Assembly (NCBI GenBank): GCA_963755155.1
Contig: CAVWIV010000017.1
Coordinates: 62,001 to 126,000 of the forward strand
Length of the DNA stretch: 64,000 nucleotides
DNA from: PALSA-612 sp963755155
Lineage (GTDB): Bacteria > Actinomycetota > Thermoleophilia > Gaiellales > Gaiellaceae
Direction: 5' to 3'
Position 1 is the first letter of the stretch, and every line of letters starts with the position of its first letter. Position numbers and translations under genes: made by a program. Positions 37,220 to 45,595 of this stretch are shown one piece after another. Below the pieces are notes generated by a model. The model was not told where the DNA came from and ran no database searches. It saw only the letters and a list, made by a program, of their open reading frames with translations.

Positions 37220-38387
37220 TCCGTACGAGTCGAGCGTCCTCGACCACCGGTTCGGCACGGGGGACGGCGCGTACACGATGGGCGTCGAGGAGGAGTACAT
37301 GCTCCTCGACTCCGAGTCCCTCGACCTCGTGCAGCACATCGACACGGTGCTGGCATTCGTCGAGGGCAGTGATCTCGAACATGAGCTGCATCCCGAGCTC
37401 ATGCAATCCGTGCTCGAGATCGCGACGCCGGTCTGCCGTGACATCGGCGAGGTGACCACCGAGTTGCATCGCCTGCGAGCTGCGGTCACGAACGTCGCGA
37501 GGGAAACGGGCCTTCGGGTCGGGTCGGCAGGAACGCATCCGTTCAGCCTCTTCGAGAAGCAGCGGATCACCGCTCGCGACCGCTACCGCGCGCTCGTCGA
37601 CCAGCTCCAGTACGTCGCGCGTCGCGAGCTCATCTTCGGCATGCACATCCACGTGGCCGTCGACGACCCCGAGAAGGCGGTGGGCGTGCTGAACGGGATG
37701 CTCGTCCACCTGCCCCAGCTGCTCGCGCTGAGCACGTCATCGCCGTTCTGGCGCGGTGAGCCGACAGGCCTCGCGTCGACACGCCAGCTCGTGTTCGCCG
37801 CGTTCCCGCGCTCAGGTCCTCCTCCACGGTTCCAGGACTACGCCGACTACTCGCGGGTCGTCGGCCAGCTCGAGCGTTCGGGCTGCATCGCCGACTACAC
37901 GCACATCTGGTGGGACATCCGCCCGCACCCGCGCCTGGGCACGATCGAGGTGCGGATCTGCGACGCCGTGACGCGCATCGAGGACGCGATCGCCATCGCC
38001 GCCTTCTGCCAGTGCCTCGTGAAGCACTACTGCGAGCTGTTCGAGCGCGGGGAGGGCATCCCCTCGTATCACCGCCTACTCACGAGCGAGAACAAGTGGC
38101 TCGCGGCGCGGCACGGGCTAGAGGCGCCCGTCATGGACCTCGCCACCGGCCGGCGGAACCGCGTCCCCGTCTCGCAGCTCATCAGACGGACGCTCCGCGA
38201 CGTCGAGTCGCACGCGCGCGAGCTCGGCTGCGAGCGTGAGCTCGAGGGCATCCGCGACATCCTCGGACGCGGCTCGAGCGCCACGCGCCAGCTCCGCATC
38301 TTCAACGCGAACCGCGACATCGTCGAGGTCGTGCGCGAGATCGCGGACGCGACAGAGATAGCGCCGATAGCCTCCGTGGCCGAGTGA
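37203..38387 (+). CDS. GCS2-type carboxylate-amine ligase (YbdK-like)
   Basis: 394 aa. Metal and nucleotide motifs: GVEEEYMLLD (27-36), VLEIATPVC, GMHIHVAVDDPEKAVG and WWDIRPHPRLGTIEVRICD. Length and order match the YbdK/glutamate-cysteine ligase 2 family, which makes a gamma-glutamyl amide bond with ATP. A second, divergent copy is at 41522. Supplying gamma-glutamylcysteine to EgtB is possible but unproven. Overlaps RidA and the next gene (GTGA). Confidence 0.9.
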   Translation: MQSSADPYESSVLDHRFGTGDGAYTMGVEEEYMLLDSESLDLVQHIDTVLAFVEGSDLEHELHPELMQSVLEIATPVCRDIGEVTTELHRLRAAVTNVARETGLRVGSAGTHPFSLFEKQRITARDRYRALVDQLQYVARRELIFGMHIHVAVDDPEKAVGVLNGMLVHLPQLLALSTSSPFWRGEPTGLASTRQLVFAAFPRSGPPPRFQDYADYSRVVGQLERSGCIADYTHIWWDIRPHPRLGTIEVRICDAVTRIEDAIAIAAFCQCLVKHYCELFERGEGIPSYHRLLTSENKWLAARHGLEAPVMDLATGRRNRVPVSQLIRRTLRDVESHARELGCERELEGIRDILGRGSSATRQLRIFNANRDIVEVVREIADATEIAPIASVAE

Positions 38388-39121
38388 AGGCCCTTGTTCT
38401 CGCCTTCGTGGCAGCCGGTGCGGCCACGATCCCCATCACGACGCCGCCGCGCCCGCCGTTTCCGGGGCCGGTGACAGCCGCGCCGGACGCCAAGCGTCTC
38501 GTCGTCGTCTCGTCGCGCCGGATATCGCCGGGGCTGGGCACGACACCCTCGTGCGACCTCGCGAACGTCCCCGACACGGTGCGCGGGCTCCCGCTCCAGC
38601 GGACGTTCTGCCCCGGCGGCCCCCCGTTCGCGCTGTACGGGAAGGACGGCGCGTCGGCCCGCATCCTCTTCGGCCCGAAGTACGCCCTCGACTTCAAGAA
38701 CTACGTCTGGCCGCCACGCAACCGGCCTGGCGAGAAGGAGTTCGTCTACGAGGAGCTCGTGTGGGCGCGAGAGGCGAACGGCGTGCTCTACGTACAGAAC
38801 GGTCATCTCACATACGCCCGCTCGTCGTACGGGCAGAACGCCTATGTCACGGCGTTCGACGCGAAGACGAAGAGGCGGCTCTGGCGAAGCAAGGCGCTCG
38901 TCGCGAACGCGCAGACGTTCGCCGTCACGCCCCGCTACCTCATCACGGGCTACGGCTTCACGGCAGAGGCCGACTGGCTCTATCTCCTCGACCGGCGCAC
39001 CGGCCGCATCGTCGAGCGGCTGAGCCTCCCCAGCGGGCCTGAGAAGATCACGCGCCGCGGCAAGAGCTTCGTCGTGCGCACGTACGACCACGTGCTGACG
39101 GTCAAGCTGAAAGAGTCGTGA
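38384..39121 (+). CDS. Secreted protein with PQQ-like repeat, function unknown
   Basis: 245 aa, GTG start overlapping the GCS2 stop. Short signal-like N-terminus VKALVLAFVAAGAATIP. A repeat YVTAFDAKTKRRLWRSKALV resembles a beta-propeller PQQ blade, and LYLLDRRTGRIVERLSLP is a second. Two Cys (PSCDL, TFCPGG) may pair. Too short for a full propeller. No enzymatic motif recognised. Confidence 0.6.
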   Translation: MKALVLAFVAAGAATIPITTPPRPPFPGPVTAAPDAKRLVVVSSRRISPGLGTTPSCDLANVPDTVRGLPLQRTFCPGGPPFALYGKDGASARILFGPKYALDFKNYVWPPRNRPGEKEFVYEELVWAREANGVLYVQNGHLTYARSSYGQNAYVTAFDAKTKRRLWRSKALVANAQTFAVTPRYLITGYGFTAEADWLYLLDRRTGRIVERLSLPSGPEKITRRGKSFVVRTYDHVLTVKLKES

Positions 39122-39122
39122 G

Positions 39123-39584
39123 ATGCTCGCGATCGGCGAGCGCGCCCCGCTGGGGGCGACCGTCTGGCGTCCGCCTGCGGAGGCCACGACGATCGGCGAT
39201 CTCGCCGCCGACGGGCCAATTCTCCTCCTCTTCTACTTCTGGGACTGGACGAGCACGTGAACGGCCGAGATGGAGCTCCTGCGTGACAGGAGGGAGGAGT
39301 TCCACGCGGCGGGCGTCAAGCCGTACGGGATCTCGCGTGACTCACCGTTCACCCATATCGCGTGGAGCCAGGCGCTCGACCTCGAGGGCGTGGAGCTCCT
39401 CTCCGACTGGAACGCCGAGGCCGTGCGCGGCTTCGGCATCGCCCACGAGCGGCGGGGCATGCAGGAGGTGGCAGAGCGATCGGCGTTCCTGATCGAAGCC
39501 AATGGGACGATTCGGGGGGCATGGCGCTACGAGCCGGCGGAGCTGCCCGACTTCGACGTGTTGCTACAAGCAGCGCGTTCCTAG
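39123..39584 (+). CDS. Redoxin/peroxiredoxin-like protein with in-frame TGA (probable selenocysteine)
   Basis: 153 aa if TGA 39258-39260 is read as Sec at residue 46. The frame is open from ATG 39123 (MLAIGERAPLGATVW) through FYFWDWTST, then the TGA, then TAEMELLRDRREEF to the stop at 39584. The TGA falls on the peroxidatic position of the peroxiredoxin T-x-x-C motif (T-S-T-U). The later conserved Arg is in AERSAFLIEANGTIR. A hairpin CTCCTG-CGTGA-CAGGAG lies 15 bases after the TGA. Its likely role is peroxide reduction. A standard gene caller would truncate it to start at ATG 39270. Confidence 0.8.
39276..39292 (+). promoter_or_regulatory. Candidate bacterial SECIS hairpin within the redoxin gene
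   Basis: CTCCTG (39276-39281), loop CGTGA (39282-39286), CAGGAG (39287-39292): six perfect pairs, with the apical loop 22-26 bases after the TGA, inside the range known for bacterial SECIS elements. The loop contains G-U, a feature needed for SelB binding in known cases. Confidence 0.55.
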
Positions 39585-41515
39585 CCGTCCTCGTCTGCAC
39601 GGCGGCGGCGCTCGTGGCCGCGACGCCCGCGCTTCGCCATGCGCACACCGACTTCCTCGCCGGCGGCCAGCCGGGACACGGCCAGGCGGCGGCCGGGGAT
39701 CATCTCCAGTCGGCCTATCGCCTCTGGCTTCCCGGGCACCAGATCGAGCAGGGGAGGTTCCCGTGGCGTGACCCGTACTCGTTCCGCCCGGTCGCCGAGC
39801 CCCAGCTGAACCCGGCGGCCTGGCCGTTCGGCCTTCCCTTCTGGCCGCTCTGGCGGGCGCTAGGCGTCGTCGTGGGCTGGAACGTCTTCGTGCTGCTCGG
39901 GCTCATCGCCGCCGGGCTCCTGACGTACGCCTGGCTGCGAGAGCTCGGCCTCGGCGTGGGCGCAGCGCTCGTGGGCGGGCTCGCGTTCGAGGTCGCGCCG
40001 TATCGCCTCGAGCAGGCCGCGGCCGGCCACCTGCTCGCGCCCATCTCGGCGCTGATCCCTCTCTCTCTGTGGACGTTCGAGCGGGCGCGGCGCGGATCGC
40101 GCTGGTGGCTCTTGCCGTCCGCGCTCGCGATCGCCTCCATCCCGGCCTCAGGGGAGGTGCATCTCGCGCTCGGCGCCGTGCCGTTCTACCTCGCATACGT
40201 GCTCGTGCGCACGCGAGCGCCCTGGCCGGTCGTGGGCGCGGCCGTCGGTGTCGCGCTGGCGGCTGCCGCGGGCGTGCTCGTATGGCTCTTCACGATCGAC
40301 GGCACGATCGGCGAGGGGGAACGCTCGTTGCGCCAGGTCGGACGCGTCTCCGCCGATTGGCTCGACTTCGTCGTCCGCCACGACCGCCACGGCTCGGAGA
40401 GCTTCGTGTTCCTGGGCTGGCTGACGCCGCTCGTGGCGATCGCCGGGCTCGTCATCCTCGTGCGCCGCCGTTCGTATGGCCTCGGAGGGCTCTTCGGCGC
40501 GGGGGCAGTCGTGCCCATCGTGCTCGCGCTCGGCACGACGACACCGATCTACGAGGCGGTGCGCTTCGTGATCTGGCCGCTGCGGAATCTGCGCGTCCCG
40601 GAGCGCCTGATGCCGATCGCGTGCCTCGCGATCGCCGCGCTCGTTGCCTACGCGGTCGACGAGCTCACAAGGGCCGACCTGCCCCGCCGCGTTCCGCGGC
40701 AGGCGATCGTCGTCGCCTGCCTTGCCGGCGTCCTCCTGTTCGCCGACCTCCGCGTGACGACGTTCGAGGCCACGGCGGCCGACCGGGGGAACGGGGCGTA
40801 CGCCGCGCTGCGCGACGGCCCGCCCGGACGCGTCCTCGAGGTGCCCGTCTTCCGGCCGGGCATCCACTACGGGGGCGTCTATCTCTACCACGGCACGCAA
40901 GCCCCGCGGCAGCGGCCGCAGGGCTACTCGACGCTCGCGCCGGTGCAGGCGGACGAGCTTGCACAGGAGCTGGCGGCGATCAACTGTGGCGACTGGACAC
41001 GGCAGCCGAGCGGGCTGCTGCGCCGGCTCGGCGTCACCAGCGTCCTCTTCCACGAGGGCCTGTTCCGGGACAACCCGGCCGCCCCGGACACGGCTGCGTT
41101 CGCCTGGGAGGCGCTCGCGCGCCACGGGTTCCGACCGCAGGCGGAAGACGGGCCGGTCACGCTCCTCGCCCGGCGTGGAGGCGGCCAGGCGCCTCCGGCT
41201 CCGGTGGATGACCCTCCACATGACGTGGCGCAGTTCTGCGACGGCTGGCGGCCGAACGACGGCGAGGGACGCGTCACCTCGGCGCGGCATGCGTCTCTCT
41301 GGGCCTACAACCCCGGAGGGGCCGACCTGCGGCTCTTTCTACGAGCCGAGGGCAAGCCTGCCGATGTCCGCCTGACGGTGGACGGGCGGCGCGGGCTCGA
41401 CGCGCGCGTGGCGGCGCTGGGCGAGACCAGGCTCCCGCTCGGCGACGAGGGCTGGCATCTCGTGACCATCGACGGGCCGCGCGGCGTCCGCGTCGTCGCC
41501 TACGCCCTAAGCTGA
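39521..41515 (+). CDS. Large multi-spanning membrane protein, GT-C-like, function unknown
   Basis: 664 aa from ATG 39521, overlapping the redoxin gene by 64 bases. About ten helices to residue 420 (GWNVFVLLGLIAAGLLTYAW, LFGAGAVVPIVLALG, LMPIACLAIAALVAY), with a periplasmic loop HTDFLAGGQPGHG near the start and a soluble C-terminal half (DGPPGRVLEVPVFRPG). The arrangement recalls GT-C or YfhO-like glycosyltransferases, but no DD/DE catalytic motif is certain. Function unknown. Confidence 0.6.
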   Translation: MALRAGGAARLRRVATSSAFLAVLVCTAAALVAATPALRHAHTDFLAGGQPGHGQAAAGDHLQSAYRLWLPGHQIEQGRFPWRDPYSFRPVAEPQLNPAAWPFGLPFWPLWRALGVVVGWNVFVLLGLIAAGLLTYAWLRELGLGVGAALVGGLAFEVAPYRLEQAAAGHLLAPISALIPLSLWTFERARRGSRWWLLPSALAIASIPASGEVHLALGAVPFYLAYVLVRTRAPWPVVGAAVGVALAAAAGVLVWLFTIDGTIGEGERSLRQVGRVSADWLDFVVRHDRHGSESFVFLGWLTPLVAIAGLVILVRRRSYGLGGLFGAGAVVPIVLALGTTTPIYEAVRFVIWPLRNLRVPERLMPIACLAIAALVAYAVDELTRADLPRRVPRQAIVVACLAGVLLFADLRVTTFEATAADRGNGAYAALRDGPPGRVLEVPVFRPGIHYGGVYLYHGTQAPRQRPQGYSTLAPVQADELAQELAAINCGDWTRQPSGLLRRLGVTSVLFHEGLFRDNPAAPDTAAFAWEALARHGFRPQAEDGPVTLLARRGGGQAPPAPVDDPPHDVAQFCDGWRPNDGEGRVTSARHASLWAYNPGGADLRLFLRAEGKPADVRLTVDGRRGLDARVAALGETRLPLGDEGWHLVTIDGPRGVRVVAYALS

Positions 41516-41521
41516 TCGGGC

Positions 41522-42715
41522 ATGGGCGGCAGGCTCAGCTCGGATGCGCCGCCTGAGTGGCCGAAAGCCCCGGCCCAGACGCCGAACGACATCCGTGCAG
41601 TTTTCGACGGCGCGAGCGAGCTCACGGTGGGCATCGAGGAAGAGCTGACGCTCGTTGATCCGCAGACGCTCGCACAGGCGCCGGCCGTCGACCGCGTGCT
41701 CGAGCTGGCGGGCGGCGACCCGCGATTCGTCCGAGAGCTCAAGAACACGCAGGTCGAGCTCGTGACGCCGGTGGCCGGCAACGCGCTCGGCGCCGCCCTC
41801 CTGGCGGCACGAGCGAGGACCGACCTCGCCGATCTCCTCGGCGGCGAGCTCCAAGTCCTCGCATCGGGTGCGTATCCGGGCGGTGGCGGCTCCGGCGAGA
41901 TCGTCGCCGGCGAGCGGTACGAGCAGATCGCCGACGAGTACGTATCGGCTGCTGCCCAGAACCTCCCTTGCGGCCAGCACGTGCACGTCGCGTTGCGCGG
42001 CGCCGATCGCGCGCTGGCCGTGTACAACGCCGCCCGGTCGTTCGTGCCGGAGCTCGGGGCGATCGCCGCCAATTCACCATTCCTCGACGCGCGCGACAGC
42101 GGTCTTGCATCGTCGCGCCGGTCGTTGAACGACGCCTTCCACCGCACCGGCGTCCCACCCGCGTTCGCGTCGTGGGACGAGTTTGCCGCCTACGTCGCCT
42201 GGGGCCGCGGAGGCGGTTTGTTCCCGGACGCGTCCCATTTCTGGTGGGAGCTCCGTCCGCATGTCGGCCACGGGACCCTCGAGTTCAGGGTGGCCGACAC
42301 GCAGACGCGGCTCGAAGACACCTTCGCCGTCGCCGCCTGTTGCCAGGCGCTCGTCGCGTGGCTCGCCGGCCGGTACGACTCGGGCGAGACACTCGCCTCA
42401 CACGAGACGTACCGCGTCGAGGAGAACGCCTGGCGGGCGATGCGCTACGGGGTCCGCGGCTGGCTGGTCGACCTCGACACGGGCGAGCCGACCCCGGCAC
42501 GCGACCGAATCGCCACGTTGCTCGACGCGATCACCCCATTCGCGCGGCAGTTGGGGGTCGAGGCCGGAATCCTCACCGCGAGAGCGCTATTGCTCGACAA
42601 CGGGGCCGAACGCCAGCGAGCCGTCGAGTCCGTGCACGGCATCGACGGGCTCATTCGCTGGCTTGCCCGGGAGACGGTTGCCTCCGCCGAGGACTTCCTC
42701 ATGCAGCGGGCGTAA
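41522..42715 (+). CDS. GCS2-type carboxylate-amine ligase, second copy
   Basis: 397 aa. GIEEELTLVDPQTLA, VELVTPVAG, CGQHVHVALRGADRALAV and WWELRPHVGHGTLEFRVADT match the GCS2 family. It differs from the copy at 37203, so it is an old paralogue. Six bases separate it from the membrane protein, suggesting one transcript. Possible gamma-glutamyl ligase of a low-molecular-weight thiol or other amine. Confidence 0.88.
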   Translation: MGGRLSSDAPPEWPKAPAQTPNDIRAVFDGASELTVGIEEELTLVDPQTLAQAPAVDRVLELAGGDPRFVRELKNTQVELVTPVAGNALGAALLAARARTDLADLLGGELQVLASGAYPGGGGSGEIVAGERYEQIADEYVSAAAQNLPCGQHVHVALRGADRALAVYNAARSFVPELGAIAANSPFLDARDSGLASSRRSLNDAFHRTGVPPAFASWDEFAAYVAWGRGGGLFPDASHFWWELRPHVGHGTLEFRVADTQTRLEDTFAVAACCQALVAWLAGRYDSGETLASHETYRVEENAWRAMRYGVRGWLVDLDTGEPTPARDRIATLLDAITPFARQLGVEAGILTARALLLDNGAERQRAVESVHGIDGLIRWLARETVASAEDFLMQRA

Positions 42716-42727
42716 CGCCCGAGTGCG

Positions 42728-42793
42728 TCAGAGGATCCAGATCAGCAGAACGATGATGAGGATGAGAGCGAGTGTTCCTGCGCCTATGTACAT
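42728..42793 (-). CDS. 21-residue hydrophobic membrane microprotein
   Basis: ATG 42793 is preceded by a strong GGAGGGAGGG site, and the frame runs to TGA 42728. The product MYIGAGTLALILIIVLLIWI plus Leu is one transmembrane helix. The purine-rich site and clean hydrophobic frame make it credible, and short proteins beginning MYIG are known in Actinobacteria. Function unknown. Confidence 0.6.
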   Translation of the reverse strand: MYIGAGTLALILIIVLLIWIL

Positions 42794-42858
42794 GAGCCCT
42801 CCCTCCTTTCTTCGTCGGGGTGTCGCTTATGTACCCCGGAGCGCGCTCGGGAAAACGG

Positions 42859-43050
42859 CTAGGCGAGCCACCAAATGAGCAGGAGCCCGGCCGTGATCGT
42901 CCCGGCGACGATCCACACGACCGTGGCGACGCTGCCGAGAATGACGAGCGGCGTCGCCCACCACTGGCCTCGACGAACCGCCTCGCCGACGGGCTCGTCC
43001 CGGCGAGCAGACTCGTCGCCGCGATCGCGTATGTCAGGTTCAGTCGACAT
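42859..43050 (-). CDS. Small membrane protein of unknown function
   Basis: 63 aa. Charged N-terminal half (RDRGDESARRDEP), then two close hydrophobic helices WWATPLVILGSVATVVWIVA and ITAGLLLIWWLA. It overlaps the stop of the thioredoxin-like gene by 11 bases, so the two are coupled. No family recognised. Confidence 0.6.
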   Translation of the reverse strand: MSTEPDIRDRGDESARRDEPVGEAVRRGQWWATPLVILGSVATVVWIVAGTITAGLLLIWWLA

Positions 43051-43336
43051 GGGTGCGGATCAGTCGCTCGATCTGCCGGCCCGTGGCACGGCCTTCGTGG
43101 CGTGCGAGCACCTGCGAGCCGCCGCCGAGCAGCACGAGGGTCGGCACGGTGTCGACGTCGAGGGCGCGCATGAGCGGCCCGTTCGCGTCCGCATCGACCT
43201 CCAGCACGCGTAGGCGGTTCTTCTCGGTCACGTGCACCCACGCGACCAGGCTCGCCATCCGCCGCGCCGGCCCAGACCGCCTGCTCGAGAAGAAGAGAAG
43301 CGTGGGCCGTTCATCCGCGTGCCCCACCGCGTTCAT
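43040..43336 (-). CDS. Thioredoxin-fold protein lacking the CxxC motif
   Basis: 98 aa from ATG 43336. Thioredoxin layout: LLFFSSRRSGPARRMASLVA replaces the WCGPC helix start, then VTEKNRLRVLEVDADANGP, then the cis-Pro region DVDTVPTLVLL. Both redox Cys are absent (SGPA), so it cannot act as a disulfide reductase. A binding or chaperone role is possible. Confidence 0.7.
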   Translation of the reverse strand: MNAVGHADERPTLLFFSSRRSGPARRMASLVAWVHVTEKNRLRVLEVDADANGPLMRALDVDTVPTLVLLGGGSQVLARHEGRATGRQIERLIRTHVD

Positions 43337-43365
43337 GATCACCGTGTACCCGGCGCGAGCGAGGG

Positions 43366-43663
43366 CTAAAACTGTGCAACTTCGCTCGGGGCGATTTCGA
43401 GGCGCTCTACGAGCGTCAGCACGGCGGCACCGAACGGCGTGTCCTCGACGGTGGCGCGCACGAACGCCCAGTCGACCTGCTCGCGCAGTGCTCGGGGTGG
43501 ATCGACCGGCAGGGAACAGCCCGTTCGTGTGGTCCGTGCTGGGCGGAAATTGCCGTGCAGACAGGTCCGACTCAGGTCGACGAGGACATCGCCGTCCCAG
43601 GCCCTTCAGGAGCCAGCCTTCCGTCGGCGCTCCGTCCGCAGAGAGTGCGTATCCGAGCTGCAT
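43366..43663 (-). CDS. Hypothetical protein (frameshifted)
   Basis: Starts MQLGYALSADGAPTEGWLLK, then, one frame on, WDGDVLVDLSRTC and LREQVDWAFVRATVEDTPFG, LTLVERLEIAPSEVAQF, ending at TAG 43366. Removing one base near 43596-43604 gives about 98 aa. The codon pattern is coding-like on both sides of the break. Family not recognised. Confidence 0.5.
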
Positions 43664-43773
43664 TGCGCAGACCACTTAGCCCCGGCCGGGTCGTGCGAAA
43701 CCAAAGCGGTGGGTTAGAAGCAGCCGGGGGTCGGGTACCAGTAGGCGGTAGCACCCGACGCAGGAGGTTCGGA

Positions 43774-44010
43774 ATGGGAATCGGAGTCAGTCTCATACTC
43801 ATCGCCGTCGGCGCGATCCTCACCTGGGCCGTGACCGACAACGTCGCGAACGTCGATCTGAGCACCATCGGCGTCATCCTCATGGTGGTCGGCCTGGCCG
43901 GCGGCCTCATCTCGCTCATGTTCTGGTCGAGCTGGGGCGGCTTCGGCGGCTTCCGCCGTGAGACGACGGTCGTGCACGACGCGCCGCGCGAGAGGGTCAT
44001 CGAACACTGA
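43774..44010 (+). CDS. DUF6458-family small membrane protein
   Basis: 78 aa, start ATG 43774 after CAGGAGGTTC. Two helices: VSLILIAVGAILTWAVTDNV and GVILMVVGLAGGLISLMFW, then a Gly/Arg-rich tail and TTVVHDAPRERVIEH. The pattern matches DUF6458 as known in Actinobacteria. Function unknown. Confidence 0.8.
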   Translation: MGIGVSLILIAVGAILTWAVTDNVANVDLSTIGVILMVVGLAGGLISLMFWSSWGGFGGFRRETTVVHDAPRERVIEH

Positions 44011-44073
44011 ATGTCGCTGCCGGGGCCGCGACTCGCGGCCCCGGCACTCTCTGTTCCACGGCATCATTCCTCT

Positions 44074-44422
44074 ATGGCGACCCCGGAGCCACATGTCGAG
44101 TTGCTGCCGAACTGCGCGGTCATCACGCTGTCGGGGGAGCTCGATGCGTATCGACGCGCCCGAGCTTCGCCGCACGTTCGAGGCGCTGCTCGAGACCAAG
44201 CCCGCGCTCGTCGTCCTCGACCTTACGGCCGTGTCGTTCCTCGACTCGACCGTGCTCGGGGCCATCGTCGGACTGCTCCGGCGCGTGCGCGAGGGAGGCG
44301 GCGAGCTACGGACGGTGCTGCCCGACACGACTGCCCGCCGGATCTTCGAGATCACGAACCTTGTCGCCGCGCTCGACGTCTGGCCGAGTCGGGATGAAGC
44401 GACCGCCGACGCCGCTACGTAG
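44074..44422 (+). CDS. STAS-domain anti-sigma factor antagonist (frameshifted)
   Basis: MATPEPHVELLPNCAVITLS and GELDAY in one frame, APELRRTFEALLETKPAL, VVLDLTAVSFLDSTVLGAIV and ARRIFEITNLVAALDVW in the next; an extra base at 44149-44152 (GCGTATCGAC) breaks it. Repaired length about 115 aa. The phosphorylatable Ser is in FLDSTVLG. It would bind the RsbW-like kinase whose gene it meets convergently. Confidence 0.8.
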
Positions 44423-44831
44423 CGGCTAGCCGCTTGCGCATGCGAACGACGGTGCCCTGCGCGGAGGCGCCGTCCTCGAGGACGACCTCGTCCATCACCG
44501 CCCGCACGATGGCCAGCCCCATGCCGCTCTCGGCCGGCCCGTCCGTGAGCGCGGCCTCTTCCATGTCGAGAAAGGCAGGGCCTGCGCCGTCGTCCTCCAC
44601 CGATACCTCGATCGCGTCCGGCTCGACCCGGTAGACGATGCGAACGACGCCGGTCGCAGCCGTGGCGCCGTGCTGGACCGCGTTGCCGCAGACCTCCGTT
44701 ACGGCGAGCTTGAGGTCGGCGAGCTCGATCTCACTCATCCGCGTCTGCATGGCAATGCCGGACAGGACGAGCCTGCAGAGAACGAGGTAGTCGGCCTTGG
44801 CCGGGATCGTGAGCTTGACAGTGTCGCTCAC
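44415..44831 (-). CDS. RsbW/SpoIIAB-like anti-sigma factor serine kinase
   Basis: 138 aa from GTG 44831, which overlaps the sigma factor stop (44828-44831). GHKL ATP site: N-box AVTEVCGNAVQHG, G1 VEDDGAGPAF, G2 GMGLAIVRAVMDEV. It holds its sigma factor inactive until a dephosphorylated STAS protein captures it. Coupled translation with the sigma factor fits this. Confidence 0.9.
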   Translation of the reverse strand: MSDTVKLTIPAKADYLVLCRLVLSGIAMQTRMSEIELADLKLAVTEVCGNAVQHGATAATGVVRIVYRVEPDAIEVSVEDDGAGPAFLDMEEAALTDGPAESGMGLAIVRAVMDEVVLEDGASAQGTVVRMRKRLAAT

Positions 44832-45587
44832 GAGCCCTGCTCCGTTACTGCGCCCTCGAGCCGGCCGCGCATGACGGCGAGCGACCTGCGCAGCAGCCTC
44901 GAGACGTGCATCTGGGAGATGCCGACGCGGGCTCGCGATCTCCGACTGGGTCAGCCCGTCGTAGAACCGCAGCTCGACGATCATCCGCTCTCGCTCGTCG
45001 AGCGCCGAGAGCCCCGACTCGAGCAACGCAGTGTTCTCGACCTCGTCGTAGCCGACATCCGGCCCACCGAAGAGGTCCTCGACGGTGCCTTCGCCGTCCT
45101 CGCCGAGCCCGAGTGGCTGTGAGAGCGACCTCGTCGAGTACGCGTGGTACGTCTCGAGCGCCTCCACAACCTCCTCGTGCTCCAGCTCTGCCTCTTCGGC
45201 GAGCTCGGCGATCGTCGGCGAGCGCCCGAGGTCGGCGCTGAGAGCCTCGATCGTGCGCGTGAGCTTCAGGCTCAGCTCCTTCATCCGCCGCGGCACGTGG
45301 ATGGCCCAGGCCCGGTCCCGGAAGTGGCGCTGGATCTCACCGACGATCGTCGGCACCGCGTACGTCGTGAACTTCACGCCGCGGTCGACGTCGAAGCGCT
45401 GGATCGCCAGGACGAGCCCGATCGACCCGACCTGGATGAGATCCTCGAGCGGCTCGCCTCGCCCCGAGTAGCGCGAGGCGATGTTCCGGACGAGCGGTAG
45501 GTACTGCTCCACCAGCTTGTCCCTCGCCGCATCGTCCCCGGCGCGGTAGGCGCCGATCAGCTCGAGGACGTCTGGCTCTGTTGCCAT
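44828..45587 (-). CDS. SigB/SigF-family RNA polymerase sigma factor (frameshifted)
   Basis: About 252 aa. Region 2: DLIQVGSIGLVLAIQRFD and VKFTTYAVPTIVGEIQRHF; region 3: AWAIHVPRRMKELSLKL; region 4 begins LDERERMIVELRFYDGLTQ and continues in the next frame as VGISQMHVSRLLRRSLAV. One extra base in CCC near 44928-44932 explains the break. Start ATG 45587. It belongs to the group 3 stress/sporulation sigma factors and is controlled by the adjacent anti-sigma proteins. Confidence 0.88.
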
Positions 45588-45595
45588 TGCAGCCG

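Noticed and set aside
39258..39260. The TGA as a simple nonsense mutation or frameshift in a redoxin pseudogene
   Set aside because: The frame and conserved motifs continue unbroken on both sides, the codon falls exactly on the peroxidatic position, and a hairpin follows at the right distance. Kept as selenocysteine, with resequencing suggested.
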